The notes: generated by a model not told the origin, from the sequence alone. Shown: positions 23,800 to 37,392, numbered from the stretch's first letter. The stretch: 64,000 nt of DNA from Prunella strophiata (GCA_036583965.1 JAZBQD010000027.1:6673187-6737186), one strand, 5' to 3'. Translations and numbers: made by a program.

Positions 23800-24570
23800 A
23801 AACTGCCTGGGAAGGCAGCCTTGGGAGGTGTGACCTGCAGCTTGGGGAGTCCTTTGAGATGCTCCCAGGCTGCAGTTGCAGAGCAGCTTGTTCAGCTTTT
23901 TGATAATGATCAGTTCCCCTTGAATTTCACCTTGGGGCCAAGTGAAGTGAGCCCAGGAAACCTCTCCCCAAGCAGAAGGCTGTGAACACACTGAGTAGAA
24001 TGAGACTGAACAGGACCAAGGGTCATTCTTTTCCCCTTCATGTTGCTGGCTCCTGTGGTTGTTCCCCAGTCAATCTGAGAAATGGCATGTTTCAGTCCTT
24101 TCAAAATGCAACTTTTTTTGAAAGTCTCAAATCTTCATTTCAATCCAGTTTGGAGGCAAAACCTTAAAAGACATATTTTTTTTTGCCAAGTGGCCTTTCT
24201 TTATATTGGCTAGCTCTATTAATTGTAGCAAATGATCCATAGCACTGCAGTAGATCCAGGTAGGTGCCATATGCTGTCCTAAAAGGAAACCACTCTGGTG
24301 TGTCTCTATTATTTCAAGTTCATAAACAACGTGCTCCTACAGACTTGTAATGTGTGCAGGAGATCTTTAACAAAAGCTTTGTGAAGTGTGGCTGTAAATA
24401 TCAAATGCTGAGTAAAGAGAGTAACTGTTTTCAGACTTCAATGCAAACCTTTGAAAGACTGGGCACAAACTAAATTTATAACAGCAATGTCTCTAAATAG
24501 AAAAAAAAAATGGAAGAAAAAGTCCTGCAAGTAAGGAGAGGAGAATGATTAGTACTAAATCCTGTTATTA

Positions 24571-24599
24571 ATATTAGTCTCGTTCATTCAGACTAATAT
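24571..24599. repeat. Perfect 10-bp inverted repeat
   Basis: ATATTAGTCT at 24571-24580 is the exact reverse complement of AGACTAATAT at 24590-24599, with a 9-nt loop. The stem is too short and too AT-rich to propose a microRNA precursor. Confidence 0.85.
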
Positions 24600-27500
24600 A
24601 TTCCTAGCAATCCCTGCTGATTTGTACAACATAGGTTGGTATTTATTGCATTGAAATGGTGAAGATACTTTAACTGATCACAAATTAGCATGAATGATCA
24701 TCTGAGTACACACAGGGCAATGACATTCCATCAGCAGAGTACAGCAAAAGTCAACAACAAAGTCAGAGTTACTTCAGCTTCCAAGGCTTTTCTTGTATGG
24801 CCATTGTAGTAGGCCAAGGACATGTTTTCAAATATATTTCAGTAAAAAGAATTAATTAATTTTGAAGAAAGGCTTATGCCTCCAGTATTGCCATCAGAGT
24901 GATGTGATTTTTGTCATGCATGACACAAGCTAGTCCTACAAAATGTCAGTATTTCTGTGTCCAATTAGGTAACGTGGTATTGTGATGGGATTAGTGACTT
25001 CACCTATTTTGTTTTAAATATTGTTTCTTTGGAACAGACATCTTTTTCTCTATGTTTTATATTTTTGTGTAGCAGTTCTGTATATGAATCACTTTAAGAA
25101 GAGAGTAAACTGAATTACATTACATGTGACCCAAGTACAAAGGTTCAAATCAGATTTTCCTTAAACATTGCATTTATGATTATGTTCATGATTATACAGT
25201 CTTTTAATAAAATGAAATGACAGGGATATGACATATTTGAAGCAGGGGTCAGACAATTAATTCACACATCAGACTGTTTTCTCTTTCAGCTTTGTAAAAT
25301 TCTTCTGAGTCTGGTATGTCTCTCTAATTCAATGAAACCTGTACATTTGTGAAATGGTATTCACTATGTCTGAATTCTTGTATCTTGTCACAGAGATTAT
25401 TTTCCTGACTATATTCACTATAGATTATGTATTTAATCATGTCTGTCTCCATTCATAATCTGCAAATTGATTCTTTGTGATATATATGGATGAACCTCAG
25501 GATATGTGATAGACACTAAAATTTTGCTTATGCATTATCCAGAGTATTTATTACAGTTTTTGTCATGTGCTCAGTTGGAGAAACTTCTCCTGAGGATCAG
25601 GAAAGAGCAAGCAGAAAATTGACAGGGTTAAATTCAAAAGGTCTGTGGCTGAAAAATTAAGAAAAGGTGTCAAGGAACAATGGATCCTCTACAGTTTAGA
25701 GCATGTACAGAACCTCTTCCTTAAAGAGGAGGGCAATTGAATCTTCAGGTAGCCAACAAAGGACAACAATAAATCCAAGTCCAAACAGAGGTCTGCTTGT
25801 CACAGTGGATGACTAGGGCCATCATGAACAGGGCCCCAAGGCAATATTGTATTAGGCATGATATATAAATAATAAGGTGATATATTGTAGCCAGAGTTAT
25901 TAGATAGGCTTTTATTAGGAGAAAAAATTGCTTCCTTCAAGTGACTATAAGAAGTAGAGAGATCATGTGGTCTTTGGTGATCAGTTCTGCTCTGAATACT
26001 GAAAACATTAAGAAACAATTTTATGAGAAATTGTGGGTCAATGCAGTTTTGAGATCATTTTAGAAGTGGTCTTCTGTGTAGTTTGGTGCTCATTACAGTT
26101 CAAATAGGAAAAGCAAACCATACAAACATCCAAAGAACTAAAGTATGCAAAGAATTCACTGACTTTTGACCTTCTTTCTTCTGCAGATGAACAATTTCCC
26201 TTGCATTTGAAAACCTGCCAGCATAGTCTGCTCTATGATTAGCAATGCATTCTGCTGTCAGGGAACTGGCAGCTTTCACTCCTCTAAACAAGGGCTTGTA
26301 ACAACAGAGTAAGTGCACATGCTCATGCTGTTTTGATGGTACTTCTATTTTTTCTCTGGTGTGTATTTATCAGTCTCTTTCGTCCTTGTCTTACTAATAT
26401 CATCCTGGTAGTGTCTGTACATTTCTGCAATTGTCTATCCATGCTTACTCTTTATGGTGGTTAAAATCCTGGCAGAACCCTATTCTTAATAACCCACTCG
26501 AGCTGTTCTTGATGGGTACATCAAGGTCTTCTGTTCTTCTATCACATTTTTGCTTTTTTATTACCTTGGATGAGATTCATATTAAAAAAATGTTAAAGGC
26601 ACTTCTTTGCCTGTGTTAAAACTCAATGAAATATTCCCTTCTGGTCCATTGACCATGTTGCTATGAGTGGACACAATGCCACCAATGAATATTGAATCTT
26701 TTATCTCTAATGTTTCAGCATTAAACTTTCTCTGTGTGGAAAGGTGCTGTCTTCCTTTCTGCTAACTGTTCACCAGCCATTAGTTTTTCTAATACATTAG
26801 GCACAGTTTGGGGAAGGTTTGGACTCCCTCCTTCACTTGTTCTGTTGCTGCATATTCATTTCATAATGTTCTCTGCAGAAATCATGACCTAAATGGACTT
26901 TGCTTAAACTCCAGCTCGCTTGTACCCTCCTGTATATGAATAGAATTTTTTTCCAATGGCATCACTGAATCTTCTCCTTCCTTCTCTCCCACTCATTTAT
27001 TGGTTTGCTTTTGCTCTCTTTTAGCTATATGTAATTTTCAGAAGAGAATTTCTGTAATTATAAGTGCAAAAATAACACCACCAGTATGTTACAGGAGCTT
27101 TGGATGGAAAGAAACTTTCTCATAAGACATAAACTTTCTTCTTAATTTTTTAAAATTTGGTACCTTTAAAATTATTTCAATTTTAATTCCTATGACTCTC
27201 TGCACTTGATTCTACCTGCAGATAATAACATGAATCACAGTATTCTCTAGGGCAATTGATAATCACTATTTTCCATCTACCAAAGATGTGCTCCTCAACC
27301 TTGTAAGGCCTAAATTAAAGTAAAAATGCTTTCTGATAGAGCTGTGGGGCCAAGCACTCCTGATGGACACCTGGCCCAAAACATAATTAGCAAAACTACT
27401 AGTGTACCAATATAAGACAAGATTATATTAGAAGTTTAAGTTAATGAAAAATGTGAAAAAAAAAGTAAAAAAAACCATGGACTTTGCTGGAATTACAAAT

Positions 27501-28424
27501 GGTACAGCACAGGTAAAACTTTCTGCCCTAGAACTGGCTTGAGGGAAAATGGCTGTGAGTAATTGCAGTGGAAACAGAAATTCCTCTTTGTATTTCTCAA
27601 AAAACTGATCAGGAGCTCCCTATGTCTCCTCCCTTCATCCTGTCCCTATCAGATCAATTCTTTCCTACTCTCCTTCCAAACCTCTCCTTCCAAATTTTTG
27701 CCTCCTTCATTTCACCCAAATGAATGAAGAATAAATTGTCCAATAAGGGAATAAATGGAACAGAATTTGTTACAAAAATTCCCCAAAGACCCACCATGGT
27801 TACATTTTCTTCATTCACACCTGAAAATCCTCATTGTCTTTGATGGTGCTGAGGAAGGACTGAATCTGGCCCTGCCTTTAAATACTCCCCTTTTCCAGCA
27901 TTTTCTTCCTTTTTGGTTATGTGGAGAGCTCAGTTGGAAATCTCTGCACAGCTTAGTCTTTCTTGAATTTGTAGTGATATCACGGTTAGCTTCTTCATTT
28001 TTTTTGTCATGTACATCCTATCAAATCCTGTCAGGGAGTCTGAAATATCTGTTCCCAACCTCCTTCCTCAGCCCTAGAAAGCCAACAGCAGTTAGGTTTT
28101 CAGGGATAAAAAAAGTAACTTAGAGACCTGTCCTCATTCAGGTCTGTTCTGCTGCAGGCCCCATGATCATGGGCAAATAAATTGGACACTTAGTGACATT
28201 TCTCATCTCCAAGGGGTACAGATGTGTTAAAGATGCTCTGAGTCACTAGGATGGCAAAAGTATAAGGTGCAGTGAAGATATGAGTTTCAAGGGGTATTAT
28301 GAAGAAAAAAAAAACATTATCAGAGGTTTGCAGTACATCTGCAGTCAGCAAGAAACAGTTAATACATTTCCTGAATCCTGACATTATGAACTTTAAACTT
28401 TTATCTTTGGACAGCAACATATCC

Positions 28425-28427
<3 letters not shown>

Positions 28428-28462
<35 letters not shown>
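28428..28462. repeat. Poly-T run (35 T)
   Basis: The longest homopolymer in the window, without interruption. It may be an antisense poly-A tail, but I see no matching element or flanking duplication. Length is probably variable and prone to assembly error. Confidence 0.9.
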
Positions 28463-28466
<4 letters not shown>

Positions 28467-30273
28467 CTATCACTTTAGGTATATGACAGTGTGTGGGTGA
28501 AAAAAAAACCAAACTTGCAGAGATTATGAGGAAAAGTAAACAATGCTTGGTAATTTCTTGGATTAATGTTTCTGTTACAGGCATGACTTTTTTTGTGTAC
28601 AGGATTTTTTAAAAAAGCAGAAGTCACAACATAGTACTAAGCATCCATGCAATTAAAGAGTATTCTGTGCCATGAGATAGACTTTTCATTGTGATATTTT
28701 TATATAGCTGGAGTTAATGCTGAATATAATCTACATCCAATCAATGGTATTGTGCATCATCAGATGAAAAACATATTCAACATAACTGCTGTTAGTTCCT
28801 GTTTAAAGCTCTAATCAGAGTCTATGCCAACATGTAATCACATTGCAGAATAAATTGTTATAATATAAAGTATGTGGAATAGATAGTAAGACACTAAAAG
28901 ACTGCTTTCCATCTCCAGAAATAATTGCTGAGAGGTTTCCTTGGAAATGCCTCAAACCACATGACCAAATGCCTACAGCAGCTATTACAGTACAGAGTGC
29001 AGGGTAAGGACCTGTCCAGCTCAGGAGCCAATAAATTCAGGGAGGGAGAAGGTGCCCAGGAGGTTGGTCCCACCTAATTCCTCTCTGAGCAGAGTCCACC
29101 ATAAAGTTCAGGTACCTCAACACATTTAAGGAAGACTGCAGGATTCAGGGATTCCCAGCTGAGTTCTCTGCAGGTACCTAAACATCTGGACTAGAGAAAT
29201 ATTTTTAGTGATGGTAGTGTTTGTTTGTGGTGTTGAGCATCTCCTTGATTGTGAATGGTTTATCCCAGGAAATCTAGTGTCATCAGAAAAGACCCTTTTG
29301 ATGCACAATAATCCTCTCCTTGCTTCACTCTCTTCCTGCACACAAATGTCCTGGTGTGAGTCAGGCAGCCACCCTTGGCTCAGTGCAGTGTTCCAAGCCT
29401 CCCCCTCACCCCCAGCCAGAGCTAAGCAGCACAGCAGCCTTTTTATGGCATTTGGTTCCTCCAGCCCAGGCTCTGAGCTGTCCATCCAGGCTGTACAAGA
29501 ATCCCACTGTCCTCACATGTGCTCTTCTCACTGAAGGTGTGCCAGTCTCAAAAGTTTCTCTTTGCCACACAGCCCAGCTTGTCTGAAGTGGAGTGATTAG
29601 CACATCTCTGCTGGCCTGGCTCTCTGTTGGGCTGAAATAGCAGCTAAGCTGACTTAGAGAAGGCAGTAATGAGTGGCAGGGGGTGTGGAGGGCCTGTGAA
29701 CAAAGCCAGGTAGGTGTGCAGCCAGCTGGGGATGCACTCGTGGTGTGGAGCAGGAGATGGAATGCTCCTGTGGCACCAACGTGGGAAGAGGGATTTCATT
29801 CTAGTGCACAGCTCTGTGAGCTCCAGTGACAGCTGGGGGACAAGGAGGTGATTCACAAAAAGGCTGAGTTAATTTTATGTGTTTCTAATCTGTTCCCTTT
29901 CTCTTGTGCCTCTCCTAAATCTCCATTCCCCCAAAAGCTCATTCTGGGTGAGACCTTTGTAAGAACCCCGAAGGCATTAAGCCTGGGAGGCAGCCAAGAC
30001 AATGAGTGCCACAAACTCTTTCTTAAGGCCTGACTGCTCATACATGCAAACATCTGCGTCCTGCATTTAAAGGGCCTGTGAATGATCCTGCTAAACAGAA
30101 CTATTACGTGGGAATTCTTTAAAAGAGATTAAAAGAGGCAATTTCCCACTTTACTGTTAATTGCCAGGGCCTTGGTACTCAGTGGTGCCAGGGTGGGTCT
30201 CTGCTGGGTTGTCCTGCCTCGACTTGTGGTTCTGGAGCCAGGTACCACTGTCAGGGACCTGGTTTTACACCAT
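28463..30273. other. Noncoding DNA before the minisatellite
   Basis: No gene is recognised. The part from about 29300 to 29850 is GC-richer and has several overlapping frames of 60-120 codons on both strands, none with a recognisable domain. No repeat family is evident. Confidence 0.5.
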
Positions 30274-30814
30274 TCTATCCACGAGGCTGGGGATTTCTCC
30301 CCAATCTATCCACGAGGCTGGAGATTTCTCCCCAATCTATCCACGAGGCTGGGGATTTCTCCCCTATACACGAGGCTGGGGATTTCTCCCCATTCTATCC
30401 ATGAGGCTGGGGGTTTCTCCCCTATTACAAGGCTGGGGTTTCTCCCCATTCTATCCACGAGGCTGGGGGTTTCTCCCCATTCTATCCAAGAGGCTGGGGT
30501 TTCTCCCCATTCTATCCACGAGGCTGGGGGTTTCTCCCCTATATATATATCCACGAGGCTGGGGATTTCTCCCCAATCTATCCACGAGGCTGGGGTTTCT
30601 CCCCAATCTATCCACGAGGCTGGGGTTTCTCCCCAATCTATCCACGAGGCTGGGGATTTCTCCCCATTCTATCCACGAGGCTGGGGGTTTCTCCCCATTC
30701 TATCCACGAGGCTGGGGGTTTCTCCCCTATATATCCACGAGGCTGGGGTTTCTCCCCTATATATCCACGAGGCTGGGGTTTCTCCCCAATCTATCCACGA
30801 GGCTCCCTCCCCAT
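30274..30814. repeat. Minisatellite, 18 copies of a ~30-bp unit
   Basis: The unit has a constant core TCTATCCACGAGGCTGG followed by a G-rich/T-rich half ending TTTCTCCCC. I count 18 consecutive copies with no spacer; the last is cut short in its second half. Three main forms differ in the centre (GGGGATTT, GGGGGTTT, GGGGTTT), and four copies start with a TATATA variant. Units 11 and 12 are identical and 16 and 17 nearly so, which points to recent local duplication. The second half of the unit can fold on itself (TGGGGATTTCTCCCCA, 6-bp arms). Fifteen of 18 copies keep the CpG in CACGAGG. Long open frames of 217 and 229 codons on the plus strand arise only because the unit has no stop codon. 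It is probably length-polymorphic. Confidence 0.97.
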
Positions 30815-33800
30815 TCCATCCTTAAGCCAGCACTGCAGGTGACCTGCTAAGGCACAAGGTGTCCTAGACTGTTGTCCCCTACTGAGCACAGGATCTTTTC
30901 CTCACCATCTTCTCGTCCTTTCCTATCACGTTCTGGTTGGCTCAGCTCTATGAAATTGGAGATGTATGGATCTGTCTTGCTTTTCCCAGAAAGTCTCTGC
31001 CCTGCTTTAGAGAGAGCTATCAAGCATGTCCAGTGACTGTCACTCTCCCTTGTCTGCCAGAGCCTCTGGACCCATCTAATTAAGATGCTGTGCTTTGCTC
31101 TTGGTGTGTGTGCACACAGAGCACTCAACACAAAAGAAATCTGTCTTCCCTTCACTGCCTCTCTCCTGTTTGGACAAAATGAAAATCAAACTCTGCAGTA
31201 TAAACATGAGGGTTACAAAAGTGTTTCTGGCTTCTTTGGGTGTTGTTACTATGGAACATATAGACCAATAACAGAATTATGATTTAAACATTTTCCCCAC
31301 CATGAATCTGCTATTGCACAGTTTTTAATAAAATAATTTGCAACCGCTCCCAATCAGTTGTGTCAGCAGATTTAGTTCATCTTTGAGGCCCAGCAGGGAT
31401 GACAGTCTATTTGTTATTAGAGTAATAAATAAACAAGGAACTTGTCAGAGGCAAAACTGCTATGTGTGCCTTTGTAAAATAAATGCTGCCTTTGAATAGA
31501 CAAATATTTATGGTTTTACAGACCAAAATTGTCATCCTAGCTGAAGGCCTTGTATTATGAAATTAAAGAAAAAAAGATTATGATTTCTAGATCTTTCCAG
31601 TGAAGGCAAAGATAGCTCTACCTAATGAAAATGGATCAATAGATTTCATGATAATGAGCAGGCCATTTTAGTAAAGCTATAGCCCTGTAGTCCTGTATCT
31701 TTCTACAGAGAAATTTATGTTGGGTATTCATGTCAGCATGCTATTGGTATAACAAATATAAACATTTTTTAACATCACCTTCCATTTCATGTCCCTGAGA
31801 CTGCACTACATATGTTTTCTGAGGCTTTTTGCAGGAGGTTTTCTGAAACACTTTAGAGGAATTAGGAGAAAGGATTTACTGAAAATCAATGTGATTCCTG
31901 ATTCGAGTGCTGTAGAGCCTTTGAAAATCTTCAGAGGAGAATGCAGGAGGCTGGTTTGTTTATTCCAGCCTAGCCTATATGAAGTTGAATGTTTGGGGAA
32001 TTACTGTATTCTGTAAAGAACTGGAAAGAAATGTTAAGTTTAAAGTTTATTATACAGCAAGTGATCTTCTATATGACTATTCTTCCGTGGTGGTAAACCA
32101 GTCACTGCATCAACAGACAGAAAGAAATACAGAGTTGAGGGGTCAAAACAAGATTGGCAAGGCTCTTAAGAATGAAAAGATGTGAAGCGTGAAAGCAAAA
32201 GGATGCCAGCTGTTATCAACTTTTAGGAGTTAAAGTTCCTGCATTTCATTAAAAATCAGGGAGGAAATAAAAGATTCATCAAAGTGAAGTGAAAATTCTG
32301 CTTCTCCTAAAAGAATTCCCAGGAGTTCTCAGAAACTCCCAAGATGAGTTAACACCTCTCAGACCAGGCATTATTGTACATTTAATTCAGGCTCAGACAG
32401 AACACATTATGTGCAGGCTGCTCCTTGTGGTGTTCAGATCCATCACTGTGTTTATTTGCTTCAGTAAAATATATCAACCGTGGGCAGAAACACTGAAATT
32501 TGGACAGTTCCAGTGTGAAGTGTAGCCACAGCTCCCAGTTCCTTGATACAAATGCATGGTTTAGTTGAAAGCAGGAGTCTAAAATGAAAAATGGCACTGC
32601 TAGTCATGAATGCTTTTTTGGGGTGGTGTGTGTTAGACAGAGGAATGAAGTGATACCAGTGTTACCTGTCCTTGTGCTTTGATATAAGGAATCTCTAACT
32701 CTAGCCAGCAAGTTCCTTTAGAAAATTATGATTCTCTTAACTTATGCTACCTCTAATGATCTTCATGCTACAATTATATATTTAAAAAAGTGTTCAGAGG
32801 GAAGTCACAGCTGGGGGTTGGCTTTAAGTTACTTCATGAGCTGCATCAAATCTCATTTAGAAGCAGGTGAAGCTTACTGAGGACTCCCTCAGAGTTTCTC
32901 TTCAGGCAAAACTTTAATTGTCCTGTGTTGTTACAGTGTGAGGACAGCCTAAATCTAAAATCTAAGTCCAGGGCTGATCTCACTTGCCTTCATTTGTCAG
33001 TGTGACTATCACATTTACCTTGTTTATAAGCATGTAACTGAAATAAGAATTGTTCCTTCTGCATCTCACAGGAACTAAAATGCAGAACTTACTGCTATTA
33101 CTTTAGTAGTATTTTTATAAGCTGGATTCATCTTCTGGTGCTGTCATTATAACAGAGTTTATTATGATCTGCAAGCTAAATAGCCTAAGCAGCAATAAGA
33201 AGCAAATTAAAAACCCCAGAGCAGTATGATTTCATTCTTCTTCACTGTGATCTAACTGTAATATAAAGCTTGCTGGTTTTCCTTTTTTTTTTTTTTTAAG
33301 GGGAAATAAAATTTGCTCTTCTGTCACCTCACTTCTCTTTTAAGAGACTACCTCATTGCCCAATTCACCAAAAATAATTTCCTAAGCCCTTTCTTTGTGC
33401 TGTATCCTGATGTACACACAATTTGCTGAGATCATTTTTTCTGAGTGTCATCCAGCCAACCACACCACAACCGTGCTTGTGCCCCACATGGGACACAGAG
33501 AAGCAAGATTAACCACCATCTAATTTCTACTTTTGTCATAAATGTTGCCTGTAACACATGGCAGACAAAGTGTGCTCTCTGAGGAGTTTGACACAGCCAC
33601 TGTCTGGCAGTCTGGGTGGTAGAGAATATATTATTTATCATACTCAATGGGATGAGGCGGGCACTGAAGCTACTTATTGGAGCAGCTGTGAACCCCCAAT
33701 CTCCTTAATTTTCAAAACAGGTAATTAACTGGAAAGTCATTTATAATAACTACTGACATCTCCAGAAACCACAGAATGGGTTGTTAACTTTGTAGCTTTA

Positions 33801-36800
33801 TTGTACTGATATTTTTGTTGACAGTTATGTACTGAAGTCTGTCAGGAAAGCACATATTCTTTATACTGAAGGAGAAATATATCTGAACATTTCTGACATG
33901 TCAATATTAGCCTTGGACTCACCAGAAGAAATGGTTGGAAGCTGGGTGATTTGGAGGACAGAGCAGAGGGATGCTCTTGGCTGTGCTTATTTTTTAACCA
34001 CTGTGTGGAAAAATGACCAGAATCTGAGCAACTAGCATTTCATGTAGTCAGAATTTTTCCACATGCTCTATTCTGATGCTGAATTGAATCCTAAAATAAA
34101 AATATGCATTTGTGGGAAGGCTGGCATGCTGGGAAGGGCAGAGGACCAGCAGGCATAAGGCTGCTGCAAATAAAAATCTGCTCTGCTTCACTCCAGCTTA
34201 AGGAGAGGGCCAAGGTCCAGGACACTGTGAAGAATGAATTGGTTCTAACAGGGCTGTCATTCCAGATAAGCAATCAGATATTTAAAGTGGTAATGTGGAG
34301 AATCATCTTATGAGTCTGTGTATCAAAACTGACTGGTAAATGGAGTCAGTTGTGGCATCCAGGTGCAGAGATAAGGGTCTGGCAAATGCATTAGACAGAT
34401 GAGAGGCATCAGATCTGTGTCCTTACTTTATACTCTGCTTGACTGTGATAAAAACTTCCATCTTCAGATGGCTATCAGGGAGACTTAGGCAGAATTTTCT
34501 GCTCTTCTCAGGAAGGTTGCTCAGGGTGAAAGACATCTGATTTAAGCAAATGGTACTGTTGAACACTTCTGAGCTGTGAGGTGTCTTTATTTTACTGTTT
34601 CATTCCTGTGAGCAGAAAGCAGAATTCAGCAGAAACTGGGTCTTTGCTAACCAAGCATCATTTGTCAAAATATCCTTGATATTAATAAACAAACCCCAAC
34701 GTGTGGCAGTGAGCAGCAATGTAGGCTATCTATCAGGAGATGTTTTTCTTCTAAACTTGGCAGCATTGTTCTGGAGTTTGGGTTGATCTTAGAAAACTAC
34801 TGTCTGTGGCTGTTAGAAAGCAAGAGAAGTTCTTTGTAACCTCACAAACCACAGATTTATGACACCTCTAGTCATAGCAGCAGCTTGTTGGTAAGAGTGA
34901 TAACAGAAACCAGGACTGTGCAGAAATTTAAAAACCACTCAGCAATGCATTATTCTGTGTCCATTGAAATGTGTCCTGGGAACAGGGTAGGCAAAGGGGG
35001 AGTACTTGGAAAAATCCATCCCACTGCAGAGGGCATATGTATGGAGCATGCAGGTTGAGGTGGTGTTTTGTGAGCAGTACTCTCCAAATGCTCTTTTTGT
35101 GTGTCTTAATTTAAAGACATTCAAAGCTGAAAAAGAGAAACTGAAATAATAAGTCAGCAAAAAGAAATTAAATGGTTTTCAAGAAAATTTTTTATCTGAG
35201 AAGCTGAATTTTTGAGGCAGATTCTCCTGCCAACCTCCCCCATTCTTAATACACAATAAATGCAGAATCTCTGACTCATTTTGTGGGGGCTGTGAACGTG
35301 GAGTGGACAACAGAATTCAACTCAGAGATTTTATTTACTAAGTGAAATCCTGTTTCTGTGTTTCTAAGTTTGCCTAATCTAATTGGGTTTTGTCTGTTGT
35401 AGTGGGAAGCACATCTTCCTTCTTTGCTGAACATAAAATTAGCTTTCATTGGCGATTTGGGTTTGTTTGTATCTATAGAAGCTTTTTCTCTAAATGAGTT
35501 TGTTCTTTCTAAAGCAAATATCACTCTCATATTTTGGAGGTGCAGAAAATTCGTAATCTTGTTTCTTCATTTTCCTTATTATGTTGTGTTAATTTATGTA
35601 TACATTAACATGTATTTGCATGATTTATTCATTTATAGCTGAACATGTTTATTTGAAAAGGAACTCAAAGAACTTTATCACAAAAATGCTAAATTCAACA
35701 CCATAGACAGAGTGTGTGTTTTTGGACTTTAGCCATGAGAGTAAAACATGGATCTATCATTTCATTTGATTAAAAAATCTTTCTGAAGAGGGATTTTCCA
35801 TTATTTTAGTTACTGAGGGTGAAATATGAGGATTAAGGAGAAGGTGTTGAGTTTGAAGGCTCTGCTGCATAAGACATTGCCTGGAGTATTTTCTTCTGGT
35901 CCTTGTGTAGGTCTGGCAGATTTAGGGGAGGCAACAGTAGATTAGGGCAGACCTAATGAGTGTGAAGTGTAAGGAAGCATTAACTGCTGTGAAACTGAAT
36001 TCACAAAATCCATCTGCAGCAAACCAGGAAAATAGGTTTCTTCTTTAAAAAAGCTGATAAAGAAAATGAAAATATCTTCATTAAATTAAAACCTACATTT
36101 GTTAATGTCCAAAACCCTGAAGTTCCTTTCCATTACCTGTAACAATGGAATCAATTTCATGGGAAAAAAGTAAAGTTTCAGGAAATTGTCAGATGGTGCT
36201 GGTCCTTCTTCAACCTGGAGCATGTTAGACCAGAGCTAAGTCAAAGGAAAGCATTAACTCTTTCTGGGATCACTCCTTGGATCCAGTCTCCACTGCTCAT
36301 CAGAGCTCTGACCTTGGCCTGGCAATCAAAAAATCTTCAAGATGTAGCATTTGCTACCATCAAGAGAGAAAGCATTCCTGGGGTCTCAAATTTTCCACCT
36401 TGTCCCAGGAACAGAACCATGTAAGAAACTTGTATTTGTAACATAAAAAAGGCACCCCTTCCATTGCAGTATAACACAGCTCTGCTTTGGATTTTCTGTT
36501 GTGAATATTGACATTCCCCAAGTTAAAATCAAAGTCAGCAAGACAATGGTGCAACTTTATTTTTCTTTTTATTAAAATAAGGCTCCTGTTGCTGTAATAG
36601 TTGGGCCTTTTCAAATTTTTTTGGCCAAAAAACATTAAATCACCGCTTCAGCCTCTTGTTTCAAATAGTTGAAAAATAAACTAAACTAAAGTAATAAAAA
36701 ATTATGTAGAGAAGCTGAGTGGAAAATTGAAAAATCTGTAGCAGTTCATGGTGCTGTGTAAAATAATTGGCATTAATTGCTGTTCAGAGCAGGAAATAAA

Positions 36801-36989
36801 TGATTTTCAGTTGATATTACATAGAAAATAACTTAATGACAGTTGCTATTAAATGGGCAAAATTGTAAAAAGGTAGTCAATGAAAAATATTGAGCATGGA
36901 AAATTTTTCTATTAGGAAAATTTTTCATTAATTGCCTGGGTATTCAGCATATGGACCATTTATCCAGAGTCATCTCCCATTTTCTGATA
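30815..36989. other. Noncoding DNA, no gene recognised
   Basis: AT-rich, unique-looking sequence with short T runs (for example 33283-33298). No transposon, RNA gene or splice-site pair could be supported. Open frames are at most 102 codons and lack features. A diverged old repeat cannot be excluded. Confidence 0.55.
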
Positions 36990-37274
36990 GGTGACCTCAG
37001 CCTGGTTGGGGAGCACTGCTGGAGCTCTCCTGCACTGTGGGGCTGCACTAAGGGGCTCTGTCTCAGCTCAGTGTGCTCAGGGCTCTCTGTCCAGTGCCAC
37101 CCCCTGGCCACGCTGCCAATCTTTGCCCTTCCCTGCAGATCCTGCCCCAGCCCCACTCCAGGGAGCTGTGGGAGCAGCCTGGCCTTGTTTGTGGCTCTGT
37201 GGGACAGGGCTCCCCCCTTGTCACCAGGGTGGACACTGAGGAGTTGGCTGTTTGCTGGCACAGCTCCCCAGCTC
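36990..37274. other. GC-rich patch beside LTR 3
   Basis: Distinctly GC-rich, with overlapping open frames of 78-123 codons on both strands that reflect composition. It continues on the far side of the LTR at about 38218-38320, so the LTR entered one GC-rich block. CpGs are few. No gene or family is recognised. Confidence 0.45.
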
Positions 37275-37280
37275 TGCCTC
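37275..37280. repeat. Target-site duplication, left copy, of LTR 3
   Basis: TGCCTC abuts the LTR and recurs exactly at 38218-38223. Confidence 0.9.
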
Positions 37281-37392
37281 TGTCAGGGTCTCTCTGTACC
37301 TCAAGATGACCCTGATCAGTGAGAAAGTCTCTGTGTCCCAGCCTGAGAACTGAAGAAGGAGTCAGGAGCTTCTTGTGTAGTTTTTAAGGATG

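Larger units (their letters stand above)
21634..28427. other. Noncoding DNA, no gene recognised
   Basis: Mostly AT-rich, with a GC-richer part at about 23580-24060. It contains a 27-bp-period direct repeat (23751-23799) and a 10-bp hairpin (24571-24599), both listed separately. Open frames are at most 125 codons and have no domains or believable splice sites. An E-box CACGTG lies near 22702. Confidence 0.5.

Noticed and set aside
24571..24599. microRNA precursor
   Set aside because: The 10-bp stem is far shorter than the roughly 30-bp stem of a microRNA hairpin.
28428..28462. Poly-A tail of a processed pseudogene on the minus strand
   Set aside because: No gene-like sequence is attached to the expected side and no flanking duplication is visible; a slippage tract is simpler.
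30274..30814. CRISPR-like array or repetitive protein gene
   Set aside because: Units follow each other without unique spacers, the host is a vertebrate, and the open frames arise from a stop-free unit. A minisatellite explains all of it.
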